In this document: positions 15,762 to 26,015 of the stretch, one piece after another | Layout of the letters: every line of letters starts with the position of its first letter | Numbering within the stretch: the first letter of the stretch is position 1 | Source: Palsa-506 sp963836355 | GTDB taxonomy: Bacteria > Actinomycetota > Actinomycetes > Streptosporangiales > Streptosporangiaceae | Direction: 5' to 3' | Length of the DNA: 64,000 nt | Assembly: GCA_963836355.1 (NCBI GenBank) | Contig: CAWIJO010000024.1 | Location: forward strand, 1-64,000 | Position numbers and translations under genes: made by a program | Notes under the pieces: generated by a model | The model's input: only the letters and a program-made list of their open reading frames with translations | What the model was told of the DNA's origin: nothing | The model's database searches: none

Positions 15762-16328
15762 ATGGTGCTCCTGAACTTGGCCGCGGCTCGTATCTGGCCG
15801 GTGTCGGGCTGCGGGCCGACTGCCTCAGCGTGGGCGCCCAGGACACCAGTGGATGGCATCGCGGAACTGGCGGATCGCGCCGGCGGCCACTTGCATGAAC
15901 TCATCGGATTGGCCGGGGCTGCCCGGGATGTGTACTCCGGCGAGGGGCCTGCGCAGCGGCATGCCGGCTCGGAGTTCGTGATCACCACCGGTGATCAGGC
16001 GTTTATCGCCCGGACCGCAGGGCGAGCGTCCGTGGTCGCTGCCGGTTCGCGCTTTACCGCGCAGTGCATGCTCAGCGTGGTGGCCGACTACGAGTGGGAT
16101 GCATTCGGCCTGCCCGATCTGCGCAGCGACTGGTACGTGCGCCGTCTGAAGATCGAGCACAGTCAGATAGATGACGTCGCTAGCGATCCAGGACGGGCTC
16201 TTGCCGGCCACTCGGGCATGGTACTTCGCACATTTGAGATCGAAAATATGAGCCGGCGAGACGATGACCGCGACTCCACGATCAAGGCCTGGTACTTGCT
16301 CGACCTGGCACCAGTCCAAGCCTCATAG
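15762..16328 (+). CDS. Uncharacterised protein
   Basis: An open frame of 188 residues. Residues about 60-188 have normal high-G+C codon bias and a plausible folded composition (SEFVITTGDQAFIARTAGR, MLSVVADYEWDAFGL, YVRRLKIEHSQIDDV). The first 50 residues are less convincing, so the true start may be further in. No membrane segment or known motif is present. It follows the two-TM gene by about 190 bases on the same strand and lies in the same island. Function is unknown. Confidence 0.5.
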   Translation: MVLLNLAAARIWPVSGCGPTASAWAPRTPVDGIAELADRAGGHLHELIGLAGAARDVYSGEGPAQRHAGSEFVITTGDQAFIARTAGRASVVAAGSRFTAQCMLSVVADYEWDAFGLPDLRSDWYVRRLKIEHSQIDDVASDPGRALAGHSGMVLRTFEIENMSRRDDDRDSTIKAWYLLDLAPVQAS

Positions 16329-16689
16329 AACGTCCGCCATTGCCGCTCCCCGGACGTCCGGTCAGTGGTCATGGAGGCCGGGCCGTGGCTGGCGGGGCTG
16401 CCGCTGCCCCGGTGTGCTGCGGGTGATCGTCACTGACTGCATGTGAGGGGAATTAGGTGCGCCAGCATGCTGACAAGCTTTTTGGCATGATCGGACGCCT
16501 CGAAGAGACAGTGATCGACTCCCGACCCCACTGTTAAGTCGGAGTTGTGTCCATTTCGGAGATTGACTTGTGATGTCGATGATGTAAGTGACTTCTTCGG
16601 TGTGCCTGGCTCGTCGTTCGGCTGCGGTTCTCCCGGATGTTCGCTGGCGGCCCTGACGGTGGGGGGCAGGGCGAGGATCGCGGTGTTCA
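16329..16689. other. No gene seen
   Basis: Short open frames on both strands have no recognisable product. I see no terminator or repeat of note. Confidence 0.4.
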
Positions 16690-17745
16690 GGCTGGCCAGC
16701 GGGCTGGCGGGGCGGTGCCGCAGTGCGGCAGGGGGTCTCGGCAGCGACGTGGGAGCGGTGAGGCCGAGCACGGCGGTGAACGGGATGACGCCGGGGTCAT
16801 GCCGGCGGATCGGCCGCGGGCGGATGCGGTGGCGGTGATGTTGTGGATGAGCAGCAGTGCCCAGGCTTCTGGCCGCGGGGGGGGGGGCGCCGGGCGGGCG
16901 CGGGGGCGGGCGATGGTGTCCGGGAGCCGTGCGGCGCGGGTCGCCTGCTCTTCGCGCCGGGCGCGCTGCCGTCGATCATGGAGCATGACCAGCTCAGAGC
17001 CATCGGGGAGAGTCCAGGGTCTGAGCGGGACGGATTCGCGCCGTTCTGACCCGCAGGCCAGGTCAGCGCCGGTGCCGGGAACCGGTCAGCGGTGCATGGA
17101 GAAGAAGCCGCGGTCGGCGAGGTTGAGGATGCCGGGCGTGAAGCTGTCCCAGCTGATCTGCCAGGGCGTCCGCCGTCGTGGTAGCCGCCGATCGCGCGCC
17201 GACCACCGGAAGGTCGCGGTGCGGACGTGGGCGGTGACCGCGCAGCGGGCGGGCACCCCCGCGGGCGCCGAACCCGTCCGAGCACGCCTCCTGGCCAGTC
17301 CATCGTGGTGCCGTCGATGGCGGTGACCTCCAGGCCCTCCACAGCGGCCGAGCCGAGGTCCGCGTCGGCGACGGCGGCGTCGAGCTCGAAGTCTCTCCAC
17401 CGCCGCCGAGGAGCCGCGGGCCGCGAGAACGCCGCCCCGGTCGGCACTCCGCGCCGGGCCGAGGCAGGCCGGGCAGCCCGAACGCCGTCGCGAGCACCGT
17501 GCTCCGGCGCCGGGGAACAGGCAGGCGCCAGGACGCAGATGACGGTCATCGCCGTCAGCCCCGGCGCTGGCCCGGGGGCGCTCCCGCAGCGCCCGGGCGA
17601 TCACGTCCTCGGCGAGCAGCTCTCCAGCAGGCCCTGCCGGTCCAGTCCGCCAGCCAGCCGTCCAGAACCCGGGCCCGGACGCGATCCGGGCGGCCATCTC
17701 GCAGCCCGGAATCCTCCCCGCGGCCGGGCGGAGTGGACCATGCGT
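16690..17745 (-). pseudogene. IS4-family transposase relic
   Basis: Minus-strand pieces in several frames assemble into an IS4-type transposase: ACLFPGAG, VEGLEVTAIDGTTMDW (first catalytic Asp), RTATFRWSA, SFTPGILNLADRGFFSMHR (second Asp) and EAWALLLIHNITATA near the C-terminus. At least four frame changes are needed and the segment carrying the catalytic Glu is missing. It differs from the intact IS4 protein at 51903-53522. Confidence 0.7.
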
Positions 17746-17770
17746 GATGACCATGGCAAACTTGGCAGGC

Positions 17771-17829
17771 AACAAAGCTCCAGGTGAACGAAAAGGGCGT
17801 AGACAACCCCGCCTACCAGGAGCTTTGTT
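17771..17829. repeat. 15-bp inverted repeat with 29-base loop
   Basis: AACAAAGCTCCAGGT (17771-17785) pairs with ACCAGGAGCTTTGTT (17815-17829) with one mismatch. It lies just upstream of the IS4 relic and may be its end. It could also act as a hairpin terminator. Confidence 0.55.
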
Positions 17830-17936
17830 CTATTCAGGGACCATCGGATCCGTCACGCCGCCGCGACGACATGAGCAGACCGTGACCAGCTAAAACCAGA
17901 CACGGTAAAAAGGTTTGCCCCGACCCTCGTGCTCTC

Positions 17937-18240
17937 GTGGAGTTCTACTGCCAGGTGCTGAGCGTGAGGATCAGCGAAGACACACCGGCGGCTGGGTGGT
18001 CATCGGCCTGGAGCCCAGCCTCCGGCACCTGGCCTTTCAGCGGGTCACCGAATGGGTTCCGCCGCGCTGGCCTGACCGGCGTATCCCCAGCAGATGCACC
18101 TCGACCTCCGGGTGATTGGTGCCGACCATGCCGAGCTGGAAACTGCTCGCCCTGGGTGCCACTCGTGTCCCAGGTGAACTTGAGACGGGCTTCAGGGTTT
18201 TCACCGACCCCATCGTCGGTCACCCGTTCTGCATCGTTCT
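17937..18240 (+). pseudogene. VOC (glyoxalase-like) gene with frameshifts
   Basis: Three plus-strand pieces form one VOC protein: VEFYCQVLSVRISEDTP, then WVVIGLEPSLRHLAFQRVTE and WVPPRWPDRRIP in the next frame, and LALGATRVPGELETGF with RVFTDPIVGHPFCIV in another. At least two indels disrupt it. The family normally reads through as about 115 residues. Confidence 0.75.
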
Positions 18241-18421
18241 TCGGTCGGCCCAGCGCAGGATGAACCGGCGTCCGGCATTTGCCACAGGGGGTGAAGGCCT
18301 GTTCTTGAGGCCGGGTGATTGGGGATGCTGGCCACAGCGAGAGCAGTAGCACTGGCCGGCATGCACGCCCCCGCTGCGTTAGCGCCGCTGGCCTGATGCT
18401 GCACCCTCGAGCTCCGGAGGC

Positions 18422-18892
18422 TCAGCCCTTGCCGGGCGGGCGTCTTTGGGCTTCGGTTCGGGTGGTGTGCTCGATGAGGTCGGCGACGGCCTGGCGGGCG
18501 GCGGGGGTGAGTTCGAGGAGGGCGCGGAGCTGGGTGCTGGTGACGCCGGTGTCGCGGACGAGGGCGAGTAGTTCGACTTGCTCGCGGAGCAGGCCGGCCT
18601 GTTCTTGGTCGTAGTCGGTGAAGAAGAAGGCCGGGGGGATGCCGAAGGTGCGGGCGAGGGCTTCGATGAGGCGCATCTGGGGGTTGGCGGCCTGGCCGTT
18701 GCGCAGTTTCCAGATGGTGGTGTGGGAGAACTGCTCGCCGGTGACCTTCTCGATCAGGTCGGTGATCTCTGCGTTGGAGTAGGGGCCGCGCCCGGCCGGG
18801 TGGGCGCCGTCGATCAGCCAGTTGATCTTGTCGGCGAGGCTGCGAGGGTGCGGCGGGCCGTCCGGGTCGCCTGACATGGCCGAATCCGGCAT
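18422..18892 (-). CDS. XRE-type helix-turn-helix regulator
   Basis: A 156-residue regulator. The central helix-turn-helix is FSHTTIWKLRNGQAANPQMR (about residues 55-75), followed by LIEALARTFGIPPAFFF. The C-terminal helices (QAGLLREQVELLALVRD, LLELTPAARQAVADLI) are typical of actinobacterial XRE proteins. The start is set at 18892 because AGGAGG lies a few bases upstream on the minus strand. A palindrome (18921-18933) sits in its promoter region. The target is unknown. Confidence 0.85.
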   Translation of the reverse strand: MPDSAMSGDPDGPPHPRSLADKINWLIDGAHPAGRGPYSNAEITDLIEKVTGEQFSHTTIWKLRNGQAANPQMRLIEALARTFGIPPAFFFTDYDQEQAGLLREQVELLALVRDTGVTSTQLRALLELTPAARQAVADLIEHTTRTEAQRRPPGKG

Positions 18893-18920
18893 GACTCGCC
18901 TCCTGCGCGAAGCCAAGCCA

Positions 18921-18933
18921 TCATCTCAGATGA
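18921..18933. promoter_or_regulatory. Operator-like palindrome upstream of the XRE gene
   Basis: TCATCT-C-AGATGA is a perfect 6-1-6 inverted repeat about 30 bases before the start codon. Autoregulation through it is likely but inferred. Confidence 0.5.
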
Positions 18934-19039
18934 ATGATCACTTGTCCTTGTGGGCCTTCAGGTTGACAGGATTGTGCCCGGACGGCCTATTCATCACGAA
19001 GTACACGCGGTTGCGGGTCACCGGCCCACTCTCGCCCGC

Positions 19040-19291
19040 TCAGTCGCGGACCGTCCGGCCCGGCGTCACGCGGTCGGCCGGGTCGTCATCCCGGCTGCTG
19101 CCCGCCTGGTCATGATCGGCCGACCGGCGCCAGTGCTCCTCATTCTGCACGACGCCCGCCTGGTCCTTGTCCTCATCGTGGCTGGCCGGGATGGGCTCAT
19201 CGCGGACCTGGTTCGAGCTGACCTCGACCGCCATGCCGTCCAGTTCCTTGTCCTGCTCGCCCTGCTTGCCGTTCGCGTCCTTGGTGGGCAT
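19040..19291 (-). CDS. Small acidic hydrophilic protein
   Basis: An 83-residue protein rich in Asp, Glu, Gln and Lys (KDANGKQGEQDKELDG, PASHDEDKDQAGVVQNEEH). It has no hydrophobic core and is probably disordered. A GGGAG element precedes the ATG by about nine bases. No family is recognised. It lies alone between the XRE gene and a GAF-ANTAR relic. The opposite strand is also open here, so the call is tentative. Confidence 0.45.
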   Translation of the reverse strand: MPTKDANGKQGEQDKELDGMAVEVSSNQVRDEPIPASHDEDKDQAGVVQNEEHWRRSADHDQAGSSRDDDPADRVTPGRTVRD

Positions 19292-19365
19292 GCTCTGGCT
19301 CCCTGCCGCTGTCGTGCCGCTGGCCGCCGATCCGGCCCCCGGCTCCCTACCCGGGCGGTGCCGTC

Positions 19366-19935
19366 CTATCCCGCCAGTTCGCTGGCCGGCCGCGCCCGGC
19401 GGCCCGGCCGGGATGCCGGCGGCGATGTCGCGGACCTTGCGGTTCTCGCGCTGTAAGGCCCGGACCAGCAGCTGGAAAGCCTCCTCAGAGTGCGGCCGCC
19501 ATCGGCCAGCAGGATCCCGATGGCCTGATCGATTGCGGACCGCGACCGCATGGCCTGCTGCATGTTCTCGGAGAGCAGCCGGGAGTCCCAGTACAGCTGC
19601 GCATTGACCAGCACGATCGCCGCCTGCCGGGCCCGGGCCATGACGCGTTCCTCGGCGGCGCCGTCAAACGGGACAGGCGGGAATACAGGTTCAGGATGGG
19701 TGCCGTGGCCGGTGTCGTGCTGGGCGGTGTCGATGTCGGCTGCCTCGGGATCGGTGAAGACCCCGGTACGGGGGCGCCCGTCGACCAGCATGGTGATCCC
19801 GGCCATGTCGGCCGGTGACACATCGCAAGCCAGCTGCGCCATCTTCAGCAGCGTGTCGCGGAGGGTGCCGTCGTCGATGAAGAACTGGGTGAGGGCGGCG
19901 AAGCCCTCAGCCATCGCTGCTGAGCTTTCAGCCAC
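19366..19935 (-). pseudogene. GAF-ANTAR regulator, deleted and frameshifted
   Basis: GTG 19935 opens a GAF domain (LTQFFIDDGTLRDTLLKMAQ, DMAGITMLVDGRPRTGVFTD). The middle of the domain is missing, and a remnant LNLYSRL sits in another frame. The ANTAR domain follows (QAAIVLVNAQLYWDSRLL, MRSRSAIDQAIGIL), then the frame is lost and the last part (RDIAAGI) continues elsewhere. ANTAR domains bind RNA to prevent termination. This copy is inactive. Confidence 0.75.
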
Positions 19936-20158
19936 GGGACCGCCCCAGACTGGTCTGGTCAGCCAGTCGAATCCGCACGGGACGAAGGAGGTTGGCCAGC
20001 TCAAGACAGCTGCGCCGGTCATCGATGGGCCGGACCGGCGTGCGGTCGCGGCCTCAGCGTCCCACCAGCTCAGTCATTTGACCCGCATACCTAAAGTCAG
20101 CGAACAGCGGGGTAGATGAACCAGCCGGAAGATCCGCCTGCACCACCCGGGAGCCAGA

Positions 20159-20505
20159 TTGGGATACAAGATCGTTGATGCTTCGTCGCTGCCCGCCACA
20201 CCGGGCCGCATCCTGCTGCGAGTCCTTACGACAAGGGGGTGGGCCGGCGGCTCGGCCTGCGGACCTTTGACGTATATCAGGTTGAACTTCCACCCCGCGC
20301 GAACTCGGTCGAACATGATCACTCTGACGACGGCGCGGAGGATATGTATGCAGTAATCCACGGGGACGGGCAGGTCGTCGTCGACGGGGAGGAGGTGCCT
20401 GTCCGGACGGGAATGTTTGTCGCCGGCACGGCCGGCTCAACCCGCTACGTCCGCGCTGGCGGCGCCGGACTCGTGTACATCGCCGTATGCATGGCGCCCG
20501 GCTAG
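20159..20505 (+). pseudogene. Cupin-domain protein with one frameshift
   Basis: A TTG at 20159 starts MGYKIVDASSLPATPG. One missing base near 20203-20206 moves the rest to the frame reading HPAASPYDKGVGRRLGL, then EHDHSDDGAEDMYAVIHGDG and GMFVAGTAGSTRYV. The metal-binding cupin motif (HDH..D..E..Y) is intact. A shorter protein could start at GTG 20239. The defect could be a sequencing error in a GGG run. Confidence 0.7.
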
Positions 20506-20769
20506 CGTGCCGGTTTCACCCACCCGCAGGCGCCAGCTAGCGGCCCGGCCGGCAGGAACCCGGTCGACGCCGACCGGCGGATCCGTCTGCGCCACTGTCC
20601 GCTTTCCCGGAGAAGCCATTTTCCGGGTGCCGGCGATACGGTCGCCGGCATCGGGAAGCACGCCGCCGCGCGAGAGCACCGGCATTTGCGGGCTGGTCCA
20701 GGATGTGGCGGACGTCAGCTCCGATAATGTCCAGGTGATGGCCCTGGCTTCCCTTTTGGTGACCAGAGA

Positions 20770-21661
20770 TCAGCCAGGCAAGGTCTCACCACCGGTAGGC
20801 GCCAGGACCTCGCCCGAGTAGTAGCTCGATAGCTGTGGCACGGCGAAGAAGATGTAGGAAGGGGCGATCTCATCGGGCTGAGCGGCCCTGCCCATCGGAA
20901 CCTGCTGCCCGAACTTCGCGACTTTCTGCTCCGGGAAGGTGGCCGGGATGAGCGGGGTCCACACCGGGCCGGGCGCGACGCAGTTCACCCGGATCCCCCG
21001 GTCTTGCAGCGACTGGGCCAGGGAGTAGGTCAGGGCGAGGACGGCGCCCTTGGTGGCCGCGTAGTCGATCAGGGTCTTGTTGCCCCGCAGGCCGGTGATC
21101 GAGGAGGTGTTGATAATGCAGCCGCCATCGGGTAGGTGCTCCAGCGCGGCGCGGATGGTCCAGAAGTAGCTGAAGATGTTGACCCGGAAGGTACGCTCCC
21201 ACTGCTCGCTGGACAGCTCGGCGAGATCATCGAGCGGGCTTTGCGTGGCGACGTTGTTGACCAGGATGTCCAGGCCGCCGAGCTCGCTGGCGGTGCGGCG
21301 CACCGCCGCATCGCAGTTCTCCTCCACGGCCAGGTCGCCGCGGATCGTCTCACATCGGCGCCCGGCCGCCTGGACCAGTTCGGCAGTGTGCCGGGCATCG
21401 GCATCCTCGTGCTCGGACAGGTAGGCGATGGCCACGTCGGCACCCTCCTTGGCGAAGGCCACCGCGACCGCCCGGCCGATACCCGAGTCGCCGCCGGTAA
21501 CCGGGGCGCGCGGCGGCCGTCAAGCAGGCCTCGGCCGGTGTAGGCGCGCATCTCGTCGGCGGGTTCCGGGTCATCTCCGCGGTGCGCCCCGGATAGTCCT
21601 GCTGCTGCGCAGGCGGCGGATCCTGCGCCGATGGAGTGTCCTGCCGTGGCTGTGGTGTCAT
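20770..21661 (-). pseudogene. SDR oxidoreductase (stress-type) with two frameshifts
   Basis: About 297 residues if repaired. The N-terminus MTPQPRQDTPSAQDPPPAQQ starts at 21661. The stretch ADEMRAYTGRGLLDGR lies in a second frame. A third frame, from 21462, carries GIGRAVAVAFAKEGADVAIA, NNVATQSP, the catalytic Ser in IINTSSITG, the Tyr-x3-Lys in DYAATKGA, and a complete C-terminus. It belongs to the roughly 300-residue SDR group related to Bacillus general stress protein 39. Confidence 0.75.
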
Positions 21662-22330
21662 GAGTCCCCTCATCCGATAGCGCCCCAGATGCTGCGCGGG
21701 CGTGTTGCCGCTCTATGCTGGCGGGCCTGTGGTGTCTGCCTGCATTGATACGCCGGACGCTGCCCATCCGGGCAAGCCGCAAACCGGGCAGCGACGATCC
21801 AGGACGCCGCCCCTTTCGCATTTCCAGACGTGCGACGGTGATGACCCAAAGACCCGGGAGTCGTCGCGCACGGATGCGGGTCTCGCTGATCACGATCAGC
21901 GCCTGCGGCCAGGTCCTCGGTGACCTGCTCGAGGTTCGCGAGGACGACCGCAGCGAGGAAGCCGGCTCTTCTGTCAGCACGCGGAGCTGGATGACGCTCG
22001 GTGCTAGCACCGGGCGCGCAGCAGGCGGGCCATCGAGGGTGGCAGGCACATCAACCAGGAATCTCACGCGGTGAGCAGGACCGGAAGCTCCCGCTAAGCG
22101 CCAGCTCCCGGAGTGCCGCCGCGCTGCCCGTTGTGACAGGTGTGTACCGGTCTGTGTCGGTGACCAGCAGGCCTGGCCGCAGTCATCGTCGCCAGTCGCA
22201 CGCAGCCGCGCCAGGCGCACGCAGCCGCGCCAGGCGTAGGACAGGCGGCCGGATGTTGGCTAGTCAGCACCCAGCAAACTCGGGCTCCGTCACGCGCCTT
22301 GACTGGGGTTGGCGCCTTGATCATAATTTC
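21662..22330. other. Degenerate stretch with a 19-bp tandem repeat
   Basis: No gene is supported. A 19-base unit, CGCACGCAGCCGCGCCAGG, is repeated twice at 22197-22234. Open frames on both strands lack recognisable domains. Confidence 0.45.
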
Positions 22331-23139
22331 AGGGCGCGGCGCGCGCCTCGTTAATGTAGCCCAGCAGCGCGGCTACCTCTGTCACTCGTGACAGCAGGAG
22401 TTGGCCATGCTCGGAGACAAAGCGGATGGCGTTCCCGCAGCGGACGACGCAGGCCAGCCGCCTGGTCCCGCCGAGTTCCCCGTCCCGGACGGTGATCTCG
22501 TGGATGACGCGCGCTTGCGGCTCGCCTCGCACTATGTGGTAACCCGCGCGCACTACGCGGAGCCGCTCACCCGCGCTAGGCGATATCCGGGCTATCAGCG
22601 CGCTGCTCGATGCCGTCGGCGGGCGCGCAGAGCGTCCGGGCGCTCTGGAGATCGGAGCCGGCCTCGTCCTGATCGGCAACCTTCGGGTCTACCTGGACCA
22701 GCTTGAAGCCGGCCTGCTCGACGCTGCACCGTAGGCGGGCCTGAGCTGGGAGCTCCTGGCAGCGATCACCGGCATCCCCGCCAGGGAGGCGCAAAGTCGC
22801 CGGCAGGCGCTCCGCACGCGGGGGCGTCCGCACTAGCCGCACCGAAGCGGTGACACCCGGCACCACGACCGTCCGACCACGGAGGTGGCATTGGTGGCAC
22901 ACGGCGAGCCGCCTGCCTCGTCCGGCGGACGCTAGGAGGATCTTGCCGAACCGATCACCGGGCTGGCGATGGCCCTGACTCAGCACCAATCGGCCCGCGG
23001 GCCTTGGCGTGGCCGGGGCGCCGGCTGGGCGCCCTGAATCTGTCCAGCCGTGACATTGATGGTTCGACGAGCTTGATGAAGAGGTTATCTCGCTGCTCAC
23101 TGCCCCGGCCGCGGCCGCCCTGGTGCCATCAGCCGCTAC
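22331..23139. other. Degenerate region with small plus-strand coding scraps
   Basis: A plus-strand frame ending at 22734 reads ISALLDAVGGRAERPGALEI, then LVLIGNLRVYLDQLEAGLL. A second short frame, LSWELLAAITGIPAREAQSR, ends near 22835. Both look like protein tails without starts. A minus-strand frame (22329-22679, 116 residues) competes here and I cannot decide between them. Confidence 0.3.
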
Positions 23140-23362
23140 TCCGGTGCCCGCGACCTGGCCGCTCAGCTCGAGCAGGCCCTGCAATCGCGGGCGGGCATCG
23201 ACCATGCTGTCGGGGATTCTCATGGCTGAGTCACGGTGTGATGCCGGCCGGGCGTTTGCCATGCTACGGCGGGCTTCGAACAACCGCAGCATGAAGCTCC
23301 GCGACCTTGCCGCCGAGATCGTCACGCGGGCCGGCGGGCGGCCCCTGGGCTACGGGGGCTGA
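23140..23362 (+). pseudogene. ANTAR-domain fragment
   Basis: The pieces ARDLAAQLEQALQSRAGIDH and ILMAESRCDAGRAFAMLRRA followed by KLRDLAAEIVTRAGG form an ANTAR RNA-binding domain, separated by one frameshift. No GAF domain or start is present upstream. Confidence 0.65.
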
Positions 23363-23408
23363 CCCCGGAGTACCAGGGCGCAGCCCGGCTGGCAGAACCG
23401 GGACTGGC

Positions 23409-24200
23409 TCAGCGCGGCGGCCGCCTGCCTGGTTCCGGCGGGCGCTGGGCAGGAGCCACAGCCCGGCTCTCGGCGCGGCCAGGCGGGCCGATAGCGGGCC
23501 CGTCATCGGGCGCGGGCAGCGAGCCATCTTCGCCCCGGGAGCGTTCCTCGATCAGCCACTGCGCGATCTCGGCTACCGGGACGCGGCGGGCCTGCGCGAG
23601 GTGCTGCAGCCGGGAAAGGGCCTGGTCCGCGTCACAGCCCAGGGCGCGCATGAGCAGGCCCCTGGCCTGGTCCACCACTGCCCTGGAGCTGGTCGCCCCG
23701 GCCAGCTCCGCGGCGGACCGGCGTGTGCTGTCGTACCGCGATGCGTTGGCCAGGGAAACGCCGCTGACGGCGGCCAGCAGGGAAGCCGCCGGTACCGCCG
23801 CCGGGTCAAGCGCTCTGGGCTTCGTCCCGTACAGGGTCAGCGTTACCAGTACCCCGTCGAGGCTGTGCACGAGCGTGGCGGAGCAGCGGATGCCGTAGTG
23901 CAGCGCATCTTCTGCGTACTCCGGCCGCCGCCGCTCGGCGTCAGGCGCGTCCAGTTCGGCTAGCGTGTCAGCTCAGTCGGCCGCGGCGCCGGTGCGGATC
24001 GCGTCAGGTACCGGGCCGCTTTCCCTCGCCAGTTGCCGGTCAACCAAATCCGCGAGGTCCGGGTGGGTTGCTGCCATCAAGACCAGTTCCCCGTGCCGCC
24101 AGAACGTCGACGTCGCGCCCGCGCATCCGGGCCCGGCCTGCGATATTTTCCCCGCAGTATCTCCGCGATTGCTGCAGCTATACTCGGCGCCATTTTCCCG
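23409..24200 (-). pseudogene. GAF-ANTAR regulator with an in-frame stop codon
   Basis: One frame encodes a GAF-like part (STFWRHGELVLMAATHPDLA, ESGPVPDAIRTGAAAD), then TGA at 23973-23975. It continues in the same frame with ADTLAELDAPDAERRRPEYA and an ANTAR domain (VVDQARGLLMRALGCDADQA). The stop is a single-codon change in otherwise continuous coding sequence. The N-terminus is unclear. Confidence 0.7.
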
Positions 24201-24271
24201 GCGGATTCTTGGGAGGTGCCGAAGCGCGGCCGCCCCTGGACCGCGGTCATGACGCGGCCTTGCGCAGTACC

Positions 24272-24812
24272 TCATGAGAACCCGGCGTCCAGGCCCGCCG
24301 CCGCATCCACCAGACCCTGCCGGCCGGGCCGTGCCGGGCCATGCGAGCCGAAGGCGAATACGGCCGCGGCGGCATCCTGGCCCATCTGGCCGCCTGCGAG
24401 TCCACTACTCCCGCGCAATCGGCCAGGCTTCCGGGGAGGGCCGTCCCCGCCATCTTTGCGCCGCTTAAGGCTGCGGATGACCGCGCAGACTTGCGCGTCC
24501 GCGATCGCCTGCTCGCGGTGCTTCGCGGACTTACCGGTGTAGTCGAAGACGAAGCTGGCCGCGGCTGCACGTGACGTGGTCCCGGCGGATAGTCGCCAGG
24601 CCGTAGGTGCCGTTTCGGCCGCGTACTCCTGCCCGCCAGGCCGGAAGAACCCCAGGTCGATCAGGCGGATAGCCACGGCCAGCACCCGGTCCCTGAACAG
24701 GCCCGCGCCGCCGAGATGACCGATCACCACTTCGCGCACACGCGGCAATGCCCCGGCGGCGAATCCTGCAGGCAGCGCCCCACGGCCCGCCTGACCAGTC
24801 ATGTGCGCTCAT
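24272..24812 (-). pseudogene. Type IB DNA topoisomerase fragment
   Basis: Two frames together give VLAVAIRLIDLGFFRPGGQE, GTYGLATIRRDHVTC and FDYTGKSAKHREQAIADAQV. These are the conserved middle of bacterial (poxvirus-like) topoisomerase IB. The N-terminal domain, the catalytic Tyr region and frame continuity are missing. It is a relic. Confidence 0.7.
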
Positions 24813-24936
24813 CCAGATGCCGTCATCTGCGCTCGTCCAGATGTTTGGGTCCGGCGGAGGCGGAAAGCGGCTAGGGCGTAGTTACCGGGCATCCAGCCGG
24901 AGATCTGGGCCGTAGCAGGGGAAGTAGGAACCGCGG

Positions 24937-25404
24937 ATGAATCTGGGGCACAACCGCCGTGCGCCGGCGCAGGCTGTTCATGGCATTGACCGGATGATCG
25001 GGAATATCGAGACCGGCCGGTTCGAGCGCAGCTTGTCCGCGCTGACGGCAGCGGGCGCCCTGGTGACTGCGGCCGAGATCTTCTTTGAGCACGATAGTGC
25101 CAGTTTCGGCAACAAGATGATGTGGCTGCCAGTCGCGCTTGGCCCTGTCGGCGCGGTGGCCGGGGTGGCGGGCTTTTTCAGCGAGCGGCTGGCCAAGACG
25201 GCCTTGCCGGTGGCATCGGCGGCGATCGTCGCCAATGGCCTGCAGGGCTTCTACCTGCACGCCCGCGGCATCGGGCAGAAGCCAGGCGGCTGGTCCAATG
25301 CGCGTTACAACCTGGAGATGGGGCCTCCGCTGCTGGCCCCGCTCCTGGTGACGATGGTCGGCGGTATGGGGCTGCTCGCTGCGGTCCTGCGGCGTGAGCA
25401 ATGA
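24937..25404 (+). CDS. Small integral membrane protein
   Basis: A 155-residue protein with about four hydrophobic segments (SALTAAGALVTAAEIFF; VALGPVGAVAGVAGFF; ALPVASAAIVANGLQGFYLH; LLAPLLVTMVGGMGLLAAVL). It overlaps the gluconate-dehydrogenase-like subunit by four bases (ATGA), so it belongs to the same operon. It may anchor the dehydrogenase at the membrane, which is inference from position only. Confidence 0.8.
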   Translation: MNLGHNRRAPAQAVHGIDRMIGNIETGRFERSLSALTAAGALVTAAEIFFEHDSASFGNKMMWLPVALGPVGAVAGVAGFFSERLAKTALPVASAAIVANGLQGFYLHARGIGQKPGGWSNARYNLEMGPPLLAPLLVTMVGGMGLLAAVLRREQ

Positions 25405-26015
25405 CCAGCGGTGACCGGTTCCCCGGCTTCCGTGTCCTGGACCAGGCAGGCCACTGGGATCGGGTCACGGCGGGCGTGGTGCTGTCCCGGATCGGGATAC
25501 CTCCCGGCATCCGGTTCTTCACACCCGCGGAGGAGGCGGCCGCTACTGCGCTGTGCGACCAGCTGCTGGGCCAGGACAGCGAGCCTAAGGTTCCTGCGGT
25601 CCAGCAGATTGACGCCCGGCTGGCCGAGCAGGAAACGGACGGCTGGCGCTACGAGGACATGCCGGAAGATGGCCAGGCGTGGCGGGCCACCTTGGGGTAT
25701 CTCGACGCCGACTGCCAGGCCGCGGTCTCCTGCACCCTGGCGGAGGCCGCGGCCGCGGACCAGCGGGCAGTGATCCAGGCGGTCCAGGACCTCGGCGCGA
25801 AGGACTGGCATGGCCTGGTCGCAGAGCACGTCTGGAGCCTGTGGACCAGGTATGCGTGCACGGCGTTTTACGCTCACCCTTCCGCCTGGGACGAGATGGG
25901 TTTCCCGGGCCCGGCCTACCCGCGCGGCTACAAGAACGCGGCGGTGGACGGCCGGGAGCCGTTCGAGGTAGCCGACACCCGCCCGTCCGATGACCCGGTC
26001 GCGGAGGATGGCTGA
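25401..26015 (+). CDS. Gluconate 2-dehydrogenase subunit 3-like protein
   Basis: A 204-residue member of the gluconate 2-dehydrogenase subunit 3 group, which pairs with GMC-type flavoprotein catalytic subunits. The signature FFTPAEEAAATALCDQLLGQ (about residues 36-55) and the C-terminal WDEMGFPGPAYPRGY are visible. No Tat signal is seen, unlike many relatives. It overlaps both neighbours by 1-4 bases. The substrate is probably a sugar or polyol, but it is not determined. Confidence 0.82.
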   Translation: MTSGDRFPGFRVLDQAGHWDRVTAGVVLSRIGIPPGIRFFTPAEEAAATALCDQLLGQDSEPKVPAVQQIDARLAEQETDGWRYEDMPEDGQAWRATLGYLDADCQAAVSCTLAEAAAADQRAVIQAVQDLGAKDWHGLVAEHVWSLWTRYACTAFYAHPSAWDEMGFPGPAYPRGYKNAAVDGREPFEVADTRPSDDPVAEDG

